Assembly (NCBI GenBank): GCA_025808375.1
Contig: CP061009.1
Location: 3,596,001 to 3,660,000, forward strand
Direction of reading: 5' to 3'
Length of the DNA: 64,000 nt
Source of the DNA: Duncaniella muricolitica
GTDB lineage: Bacteria > Bacteroidota > Bacteroidia > Bacteroidales > Muribaculaceae
This document shows, in pieces, positions 16,447 through 28,466 of this stretch. Every line of letters starts with the position of its first letter. Within the stretch, counting starts at the first letter, position 1. The translations under genes were made by a program, and so were the position numbers. The notes beneath the pieces are model-generated. The model saw only the letters and a list, made by a program, of their open reading frames with translations. It was not told where the DNA came from and did no database searches.

Positions 16447-16950
16447 TCAGCGATAGTCGGCAAACTGGGCCTGGAGTTTCTTGCGGGCGAAGAATATGCG
16501 GCTCTTGACAGTGCCGAGGGGAAGATTCATCTTCTCGGCAATCTCATTGTATTTGTAGCCGGCCACGTGCATAGAGAACGGCACGCGATATTCTTCGGGG
16601 AAAGCATTGATTGCTGAAGTAATCTCCGATGCGCCATAAGAGCCCTCGGGAGTCTCCAGCCCCGAATCCTGAGAGAGATTCAGGTGATATAAATCCTCGG
16701 TCTGGTCAACTACCGTCTGCGACCTTACGGTGCGGCGATAGTTGTTGATGAATATGTTGCGCATTATGGTAAACACCCACCCCTTGAAATTGGTGTTGTC
16801 CACATACTTGCTCTCGTTGTCGAGAGCCTTGAGCGTGGTGTCCTGGAGCAGGTCATATGCGTTATCCCTGTTGGAAGTGAGCATGTAGGCAAAGTTAAGC
16901 AGATTGCCCTGGAGGCTCATCAATTTTGCTTCAAATTCCTTGTTTGCCAT
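16447..16950 (-). CDS. ECF-type RNA polymerase sigma-70 factor
   Basis: 167 residues. Region 2 (about 10-80) has MLTSNRDNAYDLLQDTTLKAL and GWVFTIMRNIFINNYRR. Region 4 (about 110-165) has EEYRVPFSMHVAGYKYNEI, then MNLPLGTVKSRIFFARKKL, the DNA-reading helix-turn-helix. The frame is open upstream to 17034, but MANKEFEAKLMSLQGNL at 16950 is the usual start of this conserved Bacteroidales family. No anti-sigma gene is adjacent, which is common for this group. A -7 element lies 87 bases upstream and a terminator follows. Confidence 0.92.
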   Translation of the reverse strand: MANKEFEAKLMSLQGNLLNFAYMLTSNRDNAYDLLQDTTLKALDNESKYVDNTNFKGWVFTIMRNIFINNYRRTVRSQTVVDQTEDLYHLNLSQDSGLETPEGSYGASEITSAINAFPEEYRVPFSMHVAGYKYNEIAEKMNLPLGTVKSRIFFARKKLQAQFADYR

Positions 16951-17036
16951 AATAGTAATCGACGTTAAAAGTTGAACGTTTAGGATTGTCAGATGATGCA
17001 GAGTCCGTCGGCCGGGCTTGTCTCCTTCCGGCAATT

Positions 17037-17044
17037 CAAAGTTA
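17037..17044 (-). promoter_or_regulatory. -7 element for the ECF sigma gene
   Basis: Reads TAACTTTG on the minus strand, matching TAnnTTTG; the -33 region at the expected distance is only ATG. It would give a leader of about 80 bases. Confidence 0.5.
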
Positions 17045-17643
17045 CAACCTTAGCAGCCAATAGCATAATTTGTGATATTAAAAAATGTTCTAAGGCTGAA
17101 ATAAGACATAATATCACACTTACCCAACTGTGATTCAAGACATTAGCCAACAAGACAAATTATTACAAATATGTTACAACTACTGAATTATTAACAAAAT
17201 CAGCAACAAAATGCGGTAACGAATAGCAAGAAAACAGCAAGAAAAGATAACAATACAATAAATATAGGCGATATAACAGTAACGATATATCACACCTCAT
17301 AGGCATGCAATCATGCCGGCAATATCCATCTGCCCTTTTCAACTTTCAAACGATATCAGATACCCAGCAGAATGAGCGGCAGCTATCCTGACAACCTACC
17401 ATCGCCCTATAATCGGCGTCCTCTCGGACACCATTCCTGTGTTGGAGCCATTTGTACGGGCATACCTCCGCTGCGCTTCGGTGTCCCCGCTTACAACCCA
17501 ATCAGCGTCCTGCGGACTCCCCATACGGAAGAATACACGCGAATGCTCCATCGACAACAATGGGCGATGAATCATGGAGACTGATGCGTGAGGATCCAAA
17601 TAAATTTTATACTGAAGCAACCGATTTATGCATTGGAATAAAA

Positions 17644-17691
17644 AAACTTTTGTATCTTTTTAAACTTATGAAACTTTTGTATCTCCTCCCC
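17644..17691. repeat. Partial copy of the GATACAAAAGGACAAAAGT family
   Basis: AAACTTTTGTATCT occurs twice (17644-17657 and 17671-17684, 27-base period), and the second runs on as CCTCCCC. This matches the right arm of the palindromic elements, minus the inner TTGTCC block. No matching left arm is present, so it cannot form the long hairpin. Confidence 0.6.
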
Positions 17692-17710
17692 GGGGATGGG
17701 GGATGGGGAT

Positions 17711-17752
17711 AAAAAAGTCCGCCCGGATTCCTGTGCAGGAGTCCGGGCGGAC
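17711..17752 (-). terminator. Intrinsic terminator of the rRNA operon
   Basis: GTCCGCCCGGA (17717-17727) pairs with TCCGGGCGGAC (17742-17752), and CCTG/CAGG extend the stem inside. On the minus strand a TTTTTT run (17711-17716) follows. It starts directly after the 5S gene. Confidence 0.93.
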
Positions 17753-17754
17753 GG

Positions 17755-17862
<108 letters not shown>

Positions 17863-18079
17863 AAGCTTGTTCGCAGTCGCTGAAGGTCTATGACCGACGC
17901 GCTGTATAAGGTTAAGAGAGTGTCCGGAAAGCGACAAATCATTCACTCATTGCAACAACCGACGTATCACTTCGTCGACCCAAGGCTTTCTTGAACGATT
18001 AGCCCGTATGGACTGCCTTGTAGCCAAGTCGCTATTTTTGTAGCTTTTATTCTTACATGTTTTTAAGGGATGTCTCCCT

Positions 18080-20985
<2,906 letters not shown>

Positions 20986-21175
20986 TATGACCTTTTTACT
21001 TGGTTACAATCGGTGTCACATACCTGACTTTTCGTCCGCCTATGCTTGCGCTTCGACGGCCTCGAGCCTCAGTGATTCGTTTTATGATTGTTACTCGTTG
21101 TGTTTGATTTGCTTCACGCGATTCTTTCATTTTAGAATCACGCTCGCTTTCCAGTATGTCAATGTCCTCTCTTAA

Positions 21176-21252
21176 TGGTAGTCCCTGGCAGAGTTGAACT
21201 GCCGACCTCTACATTATCAGTGTAGCGCTCTAACCAACTGAGCTAAGGGACT
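21176..21252 (-). tRNA. tRNA-Ile (GAU)
   Basis: Complete cloverleaf of 77 bases: acceptor AGTCCCT pairs with AGGGACT, D-arm GCTCAGTTGGTTAGAGC, anticodon stem CTACA/TGTAG around loop CTGATAA (anticodon GAT), T-arm GGCAGTTCAACTCTGCC. The 3' end ACCA is encoded. It sits in the 16S-23S spacer; no tRNA-Ala follows it. Confidence 0.97.
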
Positions 21253-21438
21253 CTCGGATCCCTCTCGGTGTAGGACTCGTGAACGAATCCGCCTCCCTGG
21301 GCGGGGATCGGTATGAGGTTGCAACAACAGCAGTCAAGTTTCTTCAATAGTTCGTCTGTCGCCGATATTTAAGACCGGGCGGGCAATCAAGCCCCGGGGT
21401 CACTCGGGGAAGGAGGCAAAGCCTTCGGCTCCGCTCCA

Positions 21439-22967
<1,529 letters not shown>

Positions 22968-23557
22968 TGTTTATCTACTTTTTTTTCTTTTCTTTCAAAA
23001 ATCAAAATGCGACAAACAAAAGTTTCATTTGTTGTTGCTTTCGCGGAGAAGGTATCCCTCACTTCCCTTGCGGGCGTGATGCCCAGCGGACTCGATTGTC
23101 TCGTAAACGCCGGATCTTTTGTATCGTTGTTTTTCCTTGGGTGGAAAATTGACAGAGAACTTTTGTTTCCATATCCGTCTTCATTGAAGACCGATAGGCT
23201 CGTCTCTTGTACTACTTCTATCGTTGCAATTCTTTCAATGTTCTCAGCTTTGCCGTATCTCTTTCGGAAAAGCTCTGCAAAGGTAGAGCCTTTTTTGATT
23301 CCATGCAAGTTTTTCGCACCATTTTAACACTAATTTAACACTTTTCGGGTAAACTTTTGCAAAAAAGCGGGTTTTAGGCCGTTTTTAGCAGGTTTTGTGG
23401 AGGATTTTTGCTAATTTTGAGCTATCGATTGAAAATGCTCTCCAACGCAAAAAAAACACTGCTTACGGATAGATTTTTTCAATCCGCGCCATATTATTTA
23501 ACCTCACCACCCGACTGTGACCAATGACCACCGTCGGCATTCAAAAAAATTAAAGTC
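22968..23557. other. 590-base gap: rRNA leader, promoter and upstream region of the DUF1460 gene
   Basis: From 22968 to about 23270 lies the transcribed leader of the rRNA operon (minus strand). The promoter follows at 23277-23308, and then A/T-rich sequence that could act as an UP element. The last 200 bases must also carry the promoter of the plus-strand DUF1460 gene; TAATTTTG at 23412-23419 is a possible -7 box but has no well-spaced -33. No coding ORF was seen. Confidence 0.65.
23277..23308 (-). promoter_or_regulatory. Promoter of the rRNA operon
   Basis: On the minus strand a TTG (23308-23306) lies 20 bases before TACCTTTGC (23285-23277), the exact Bacteroidetes -33/-7 pair. A/T-rich DNA lies upstream. 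The start site would be about 300 bases ahead of 16S. Confidence 0.8.
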
Positions 23558-24445
23558 ATGAAGAAATGCCTTGCCACATTATTATATATAACGGCCGTCA
23601 TTTGCTCGGCTCTTCCGCTCACTGTCCATGCAGCCACGCCGGGCATGGTGAGATGGCACAACGAGGACGCGGACACCACGCGCATCAATAATATATTGAG
23701 CGAGGTTTCCCGCCAGGATGTCACTGACATCAATGACCTCATGGTGACAATAGGCGAAAAATTAATCGGGACTCCTTATGTCGCCGCTACTCTCGAGGGT
23801 TCACCCGAGACTCTCACGGTGAATTTCGACGGGATGGATTGCACTACGTTTGTCGAGACTGTGGCGGCCTTGGCTATGACCATTGATGAAAAGAGAAATT
23901 CGTGGCAGGATTTTCTGTACAATCTGCAACAGCTCCGTTATCGCCAGGGACGTGTGGACGGTTACAGCTCGCGACTCCATTATATCAGTGACTGGATTGT
24001 CGATAATACTCACCGCGGTATACTCCGTGAGGTCACCGACCGTATTCCGGGGGCTTTCTATCAGGTCAAGACGCTCGATTATATGTCAAATCACCGGGAT
24101 GCATATCCGGCGATGGGTGACGATGATGTGTATGAAAAAATAAAAAGTTGTGAGGTCGGCTATCGTTCCCACCGTTTTCCTTATATAAAGAGTACCGATC
24201 TGATGTCCAAAAAGATGGCTTCGCGGCTTAAAGAGGGGGATATAATAGCTCTTACGACCAAGACGCCCGGTCTTGACGTGAGCCATATCGGTATTGTGGT
24301 GATGAAAGATGGTGTGCCTTATCTGTTACATGCTTCGTCAAAGGCAGGAAAGGTCACAATTGACCCGCTGCCTCTGTCAGAGTATATGCGCAAGAACCGC
24401 AATCTTACCGGTGCGCGCTTCATCAGATTGAATAAACAGCAATAG
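23558..24445 (+). CDS. DUF1460 N-acetylmuramoyl-L-alanine amidase-like protein
   Basis: 295 residues with signal peptide MKKCLATLLYITAVICSALPLTVHA. The mature part matches the DUF1460 family of NlpC/P60-like cysteine hydrolases. The expected catalytic Cys is Cys95 in GMDCTTFVE, and the His is His243 in DVSHIGIVV. LIGTPYVAATLEG and the C-terminal HASSKAGKV block are also family features. It probably cuts the amide between muramic acid and the peptide stem, or peptides released from peptidoglycan, in the periplasm. Single gene, convergent with the sigma-54 activator; a 19-bp perfect hairpin follows 75 bases after the stop. Confidence 0.88.
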   Translation: MKKCLATLLYITAVICSALPLTVHAATPGMVRWHNEDADTTRINNILSEVSRQDVTDINDLMVTIGEKLIGTPYVAATLEGSPETLTVNFDGMDCTTFVETVAALAMTIDEKRNSWQDFLYNLQQLRYRQGRVDGYSSRLHYISDWIVDNTHRGILREVTDRIPGAFYQVKTLDYMSNHRDAYPAMGDDDVYEKIKSCEVGYRSHRFPYIKSTDLMSKKMASRLKEGDIIALTTKTPGLDVSHIGIVVMKDGVPYLLHASSKAGKVTIDPLPLSEYMRKNRNLTGARFIRLNKQQ

Positions 24446-24519
24446 TATTTTGAGGATGTATTGACGGTCATGCATGTAACAAGGTGTCTTTCAGACGCCT
24501 CCTTCGTCGATCCCTAATA

Positions 24520-24561
24520 CCGTAAGCACCCTGAGCCTTCCAGGCTCAGGGTGCTTACGGC
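24520..24561. terminator. Very stable hairpin after the DUF1460 gene
   Basis: Arms 24520-24538 and 24542-24560 are perfectly complementary over 19 bp with a 3-base loop. Neither flank has a strong T-run, but it is placed between convergent genes as a two-way terminator would be. Confidence 0.75.
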
Positions 24562-24573
24562 TATCAATCTCCT

Positions 24574-24685
24574 GATGTCCCTGCCGGGACATCTTGCCGA
24601 CATCATCGGGAGGGGGGATATTGGTCCACATTTACCGACGATGTCGGGATAGGGTAATGTCGGGGCCATCTTGCCGACATCATCG
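24574..24685. repeat. CATCTTGCCGACATCATCG repeat cluster
   Basis: The 19-base unit occurs exactly at 24590-24608 and 24667-24685. A small hairpin GATGTCCC/GGGACATC (24574-24593) overlaps the first copy, and a palindrome-like CCGACGATGTCGG lies between them. The region is between the stops of two convergent genes; its role is unknown. Confidence 0.7.
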
Positions 24686-24729
24686 TTTGGGAATGTTGGT
24701 CGGGCATTTCTTATACTTTATATTTGAGA

Positions 24730-25983
24730 CTATTCCATGCCGTATTCCTTGATTTTGCGATAGAGGGTGCGTTCGGAGATATTGAGTTCGGCGGCTGTGG
24801 CCTTGCGACGGCCTCCGTTGCGCTCAAGTGCGCGACGTATGGTCTCGCGCTCGGTGTCCTCAAGCGTGGCCGGCGACACGTCTTCGTAGGTGTCGCTCCT
24901 GCGTTCGCTTACCGGCGATGGTGCCGACAACGGCGAGCAGAATGGCTCAAACTTGACTATCGAGCGGGTCGGCGCGGATGACATCTGCGCGCTTTCGGGC
25001 TCGAAGGTGTCGACAAAACGCGCATCGCTGTGCTGTGACATGCGGTCAAGACGCTCGGAAAGCGAGTCAATCTGCTGCTGAAGGCGCATCACCATACCCA
25101 GAAGCATCTCGCGCTCTACGGCATAATCGTGAGGCTGATCAGACCGACTGCCGGGGATAGTGGCGAGTCCGGCTCCGTGACCCAGAAGATAGGGGCGAAG
25201 GAGCGATGAATCGATGGTCTCGCCGGCATGAAACAGGGCCATCTGCTCGACCACATTTTTAAGCTGACGAACATTGCCGGGCCAGCGATAGGCCATGAGC
25301 AACTGACGGGCCGTGTCGTCAAACGAGATACGCGGCATGGTGTAACGCTCGGCAAAATCGGCTGCAAACTTGCGTGAGAGCAGCAGTATGTCACCACCGC
25401 GGTCGCGCAACGGGGGGATGGAGATGGAGACGGTCGAAAGGCGGTAGTAAAGGTCTTCGCGAAAACGACCTTCGGCCACAGCCCGGGCCATGTCGACATT
25501 GGTGGCCGCCACGATACGTACGTTGGCACGCTGCACTGTCGATGAGCCGACCTTGATAAACTCGCCGCTCTCCAGCACTCTCAGCAGGCGCGCCTGGGTG
25601 GTGAGAGGGAGCTCGGCCACCTCGTCGAGAAATATAGTGCCGCCGTCGGCTTCCTCAAAATAGCCCTTGCGGGTGGCCACCGCGCCGGTAAACGCGCCTT
25701 TTTCATGACCGAAAAGCTCCGAGTCGATGGTGCCCTCGGGGATGGCTCCGCAGTTGACCGCTATGTAACGGGAATGTTTGCGCGGCGAAAACTCATGTAT
25801 TATCTTTGGAAAAAACTCCTTGCCCGTGCCGCTCTCGCCCGTCACGAGCACCGACAGGTCGATGGGAGCCACCTGCACGGCACGCGCTATGGACTCCATG
25901 AGCGCGGGCGAATTGCCCACGATGCCAAACCGCTGTCGGGCACGCTCTACCTGCGGAGGATAGTCGAGTCGCTGAAGTTCCAT
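24730..25983 (-). CDS. Sigma-54-dependent transcriptional activator
   Basis: 417-residue AAA+ enhancer-binding protein without an N-terminal receiver or sensor domain. Walker A is GESGTGKE (49-56), the sigma-54-contacting loop GAFTGA is at 96-101, Walker B is GTIFLDE, and the sensor/arginine-finger region FREDLYYRLS follows. The C-terminus has a Fis-type helix-turn-helix (ETIRRALERNGGRRKATAAELNISERTLYRKI). A variable linker of about 100 residues with a short coiled-coil separates them. Because no sensor domain is present, activity is probably set by level or by a partner. It lies 65 bases downstream of the acyltransferase gene and is probably co-transcribed. Confidence 0.94.
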   Translation of the reverse strand: MELQRLDYPPQVERARQRFGIVGNSPALMESIARAVQVAPIDLSVLVTGESGTGKEFFPKIIHEFSPRKHSRYIAVNCGAIPEGTIDSELFGHEKGAFTGAVATRKGYFEEADGGTIFLDEVAELPLTTQARLLRVLESGEFIKVGSSTVQRANVRIVAATNVDMARAVAEGRFREDLYYRLSTVSISIPPLRDRGGDILLLSRKFAADFAERYTMPRISFDDTARQLLMAYRWPGNVRQLKNVVEQMALFHAGETIDSSLLRPYLLGHGAGLATIPGSRSDQPHDYAVEREMLLGMVMRLQQQIDSLSERLDRMSQHSDARFVDTFEPESAQMSSAPTRSIVKFEPFCSPLSAPSPVSERRSDTYEDVSPATLEDTERETIRRALERNGGRRKATAAELNISERTLYRKIKEYGME

Positions 25984-26048
25984 ATTACTATATTATATAA
26001 TGTATCGGGAAGTATGCCGTTGAGGCACACACTCCTCTAAAGACTGGT

Positions 26049-26909
26049 CTATTTAAGTTTCTGAAGAGTGTAAGTCTTGGCCTTGAGCCACTCGCCCAAC
26101 TCGGGTATCGAAGTGTTGTGAGCCTTAATTTCCTCGGGGGTGATAATGTCGCCCACCGAGATGTGGAGCGTGTCGCCCTTGCGGCGGAACACTTCGGCCG
26201 GCAGGCGGAATGTGCGCAACTGCCAACTGATGATGCCGAGCAGACGAAACCACAGACTGTTGTAGCCGTGAAAGAAGATGGGTATCACCGGCACACCGAG
26301 CTGACTGATGAGACGTATGACCACAGGCTGCCACTCGCGGTCCTCAAAACGGAGATGGCGGTTGTAGTTGCCCACCGCGCCGGCCGGAAAGAAGCCTATA
26401 GGCTGGCCTTTGCGCACCTGCATCATGGCCTCCTTGATGCCTCTCATTGACACAGCCTTCTTGGCAGGGTCATCGCTGGCGGTCTGGTCGACGGCTATGA
26501 AGTTGGGGCGCATGGCGGTGATGTGGTTGAGTATCATGTTGACCATGACCTTATACTCAGGTCTGCGCGAGCCAATGATGTCAATAAGCGTGATGCCGTC
26601 GAGCGCGCCAAAGGGGTGATTGCTCACCGTGATGAAAGGCCCTTCGGGCAGATTGTCGAGCAACTGCTCGTTGTCGATGCGCAGCTTTATGTCGAGGTCA
26701 TTCAGCAGACCGCGGCAGAACTGCGGCCCGGGTGTATCAAAATTATGGTCGTGAATCCAGTTGACCTTATCGATAGAAAGCATCTTCATGAGCCGCTTCA
26801 CAAGCCGGGGCTTGCCCTTGAAGAAAGGTATCATCTCCACAATGTCGTCATAATCGAGCACAGTGCGCTTCACCGGCCGTGGCTGCACGGATGCAGTGTC
26901 TTTTTCCAT
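26049..26909 (-). CDS. LPLAT-superfamily acyltransferase (PlsC/GlsA-like)
   Basis: 286 residues. Likely transfers a fatty acyl chain to a lipid acceptor at the inner membrane. The catalytic block is SNHPFGALDG, that is His-x5-Asp as in the hemolysin/GlsA-like branch rather than the His-x4-Asp of classical PlsC. The second block is GFFPAGAVGNY. A conserved C-terminal stretch (WQLRTFRLPAEVFRRKG) follows. The start MEKDTASVQ at 26909 is preferred over the earlier Met at 26939. It may act in phospholipid or glycine-lipid synthesis; the neighbouring divergent serine palmitoyltransferase suggests a lipid module. Acceptor specificity cannot be read. Confidence 0.82.
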   Translation of the reverse strand: MEKDTASVQPRPVKRTVLDYDDIVEMIPFFKGKPRLVKRLMKMLSIDKVNWIHDHNFDTPGPQFCRGLLNDLDIKLRIDNEQLLDNLPEGPFITVSNHPFGALDGITLIDIIGSRRPEYKVMVNMILNHITAMRPNFIAVDQTASDDPAKKAVSMRGIKEAMMQVRKGQPIGFFPAGAVGNYNRHLRFEDREWQPVVIRLISQLGVPVIPIFFHGYNSLWFRLLGIISWQLRTFRLPAEVFRRKGDTLHISVGDIITPEEIKAHNTSIPELGEWLKAKTYTLQKLK

Positions 26910-26928
26910 AATATCTATAATTTTGACA

Positions 26929-26936
26929 CAAAAGTA
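26929..26936 (-). promoter_or_regulatory. -7 element for the acyltransferase gene
   Basis: TACTTTTG on the minus strand fits TAnnTTTG and lies 20 bases ahead of the start codon; no clear -33 TTG is found. Confidence 0.5.
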
Positions 26937-27001
26937 CACAAAAAAAGAGAATAATCGTGTCCAAAATGGCTTGTAAAGACGTCAAAAAGGGGTGCATAAA
27001 G

Positions 27002-27046
27002 CCCCGTTTCAATAAATTAACACTTTTAGAACGATACAAAACGGGG
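27002..27046. promoter_or_regulatory. Inverted repeat in the acyltransferase-spt divergent region
   Basis: CCCCGTTT (27002-27009) and AAACGGGG (27039-27046) are reverse complements, 29 bases apart, and the right half touches the expected -33 zone of the spt promoter. It is a candidate operator; the A/T-rich middle also has TTAACACTTTTAGAA. Confidence 0.4.
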
Positions 27047-27065
27047 TAAAATGTGAAAAAATTTC

Positions 27066-27074
27066 TACCTTTGC
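27066..27074 (+). promoter_or_regulatory. -7 element for spt
   Basis: TACCTTTGC is an exact match to the Bacteroidetes -7 consensus, 69 bases ahead of the spt start. The -33 region is GGG rather than TTG, so an activator might be needed. Confidence 0.65.
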
Positions 27075-27142
27075 CCCCTGCAAGCGAGAAAATAAGCCTG
27101 CACCAATCGTCACATGACATATTTGTCACAGGATTTTACAAG

Positions 27143-28333
27143 ATGAATTTACTTCAGGAGAAACTCAGCAAGTACACAGCCCCCCAGCAGGCCAAAGCCG
27201 CCGGCGTATACCCATACTTCAGGGCCATCTCGAGCGAACAGGACCCCGAGGTGATAATTAACGGAAAGAAAGTGCTGATGTTCGGGTCAAACTGCTACAC
27301 AGGCCTTGTCAACGACCCCCGCATCAAGGAAGCCGCCATTGAAGCCACACGCAAATATGGCACAGGCTGTGCCGGATCTCCGTTTCTCAACGGCACCCTC
27401 GACATCCACAAAGAACTCGAAGCACGCCTCGCCGAATATATCGGCAAGGAGGACGTGATGGTCTACTCCACAGGTTTTGAAGTAAACCTCGGCGTAGTCT
27501 CCTCACTCACCGGCCGCGAGGACTACATACTCTGGGACGAGCAAGACCACGCCTCGATCATCGAAGGCCGCCGCCTCTCGTTCAGCCAGCAGCTCAAATA
27601 CAAGCACAACGACATGGAGTCGCTCGAGAAGCAGCTCAAGAAATGCGATCCCGACAAGGTGAAACTCATCGTGAGCGACAGCGTGTTCTCCATGGAGGGC
27701 GACGTAGCCAATGTCAAGGAGATGGTGCGCCTGGCCAAGCAATACAACGCAAGCGTCATGATCGACGAAGCCCACGGCATCGGAGTATTCGGCGAAGGCG
27801 GACGCGGAGTGTGTCACCACTACGGCGTGGCCGATGACGTAGACCTTATCATGGGTACATTCTCCAAATCGTTTGCATCGCTCGGAGGATTCATCGCCAC
27901 CAACAAGGAAATCACCAACTTCCTGCGCCACCACTCACGCTCCTACATCTTCACCGCGAGCATCACACCCGCATCGACAGCGGCAGCACTCAAGGCTCTC
28001 GAAATCATGCAGACCGAGCCCGAGCGTCAGGAAAACCTCTGGAAGCTCACCAACCATGCTCTCGACGGATTTCGCGAGGCCGGATTTGAGATCGGCAACA
28101 CCTCGACTCCTATCATCCCGCTCTTCATCCGCGACGACTTCAAGACATTCGCCATCACCCGCGACCTTCTCAACGAAGGCATCTTTGTCAACCCCGTGGT
28201 GTCGCCCGCAGTAGCACCCTCCGATACTCTCATCCGATTCAGCCTCATGGCCACACACACCATGGAACAGGTGGACCGCGCTCTCGAGACCATCACCCGC
28301 ATATTCAAGAACTACGGACTGCTCGACAAGTAA
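27143..28333 (+). CDS. spt: Serine palmitoyltransferase (first step of sphingolipid synthesis)
   Basis: PLP enzyme condensing L-serine with an acyl-CoA to 3-ketosphinganine. 396 residues. The alpha-oxoamine synthase fold is clear: the PLP-stacking GFEVNLGVVSSL, DEQDHASI, VDEAHG-type IDEAHGIGVFG, and the Schiff-base lysine Lys242 in GTFSKSFASLGG. Compared with 2-amino-3-ketobutyrate CoA ligase, the N-terminus (LLQEKLSKYTAP), the RRLSFSQQLKYKHNDMESLEKQL stretch in the middle and the C-terminal block are almost those I recall for the Bacteroides enzyme, so SPT is preferred. The frame opens at 27053, but MNLLQEK at 27143 is the family start. Divergent from an acyltransferase gene. Confidence 0.88.
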   Translation: MNLLQEKLSKYTAPQQAKAAGVYPYFRAISSEQDPEVIINGKKVLMFGSNCYTGLVNDPRIKEAAIEATRKYGTGCAGSPFLNGTLDIHKELEARLAEYIGKEDVMVYSTGFEVNLGVVSSLTGREDYILWDEQDHASIIEGRRLSFSQQLKYKHNDMESLEKQLKKCDPDKVKLIVSDSVFSMEGDVANVKEMVRLAKQYNASVMIDEAHGIGVFGEGGRGVCHHYGVADDVDLIMGTFSKSFASLGGFIATNKEITNFLRHHSRSYIFTASITPASTAAALKALEIMQTEPERQENLWKLTNHALDGFREAGFEIGNTSTPIIPLFIRDDFKTFAITRDLLNEGIFVNPVVSPAVAPSDTLIRFSLMATHTMEQVDRALETITRIFKNYGLLDK

Positions 28334-28364
28334 GAGACATCACCTGACAGACTTTAAAATAACG

Positions 28365-28445
28365 GACAATAAGTAAGACAGAAGGCTATCGCCCAAGGGC
28401 GGTAGCCTTCCTTCATTCCGAACTTCGCAAATTCTACTTATTGTC
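28365..28445. terminator. Nested hairpin between spt and yitT-like genes
   Basis: An outer pair GACAATAAGTA (28365-28375) with TACTTATTGTC (28435-28445) encloses an inner pair of 14 bases, GAAGGCTATCGCCC (28381-28394) with GGGCGGTAGCCTTC (28397-28410), which has one G-T mismatch. It lies between convergent genes and probably terminates both. Confidence 0.8.
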
Positions 28446-28466
28446 ATCCCGCGGTTGCGATAACGA

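Larger units (their letters stand above)
16951..17754. other. 804-base gap between the sigma gene and 5S rRNA
   Basis: The left part is A/T-rich and holds the sigma-gene promoter; TGTGATATTA and TAATATCACA form a 10-base inverted repeat around 17071-17122. From about 17360 to 17600 the sequence becomes G/C-rich, but no frame there has convincing coding character. A tandem AAACTTTTGTATCT repeat (17644-17684) and the rRNA terminator end the gap. Confidence 0.5.

Noticed and set aside
17372..17620. Short frames of 70-86 codons on both strands before the 5S gene
   Set aside because: Opposing frames overlap, neither has a start context or any recognisable motif, and composition is unlike the surrounding coding genes.
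21253..21438. tRNA-Ala in the 16S-tRNA-Ile spacer
   Set aside because: No acceptor/T-arm pattern or TGC anticodon loop could be found on the minus strand in this stretch.
27143..28333. 2-amino-3-ketobutyrate CoA ligase (Kbl) for the alpha-oxoamine synthase gene
   Set aside because: No threonine dehydrogenase gene is adjacent, and the N-terminus and the central RRLSFSQQLKYKHNDM stretch match the Bacteroides serine palmitoyltransferase much better as I recall it.
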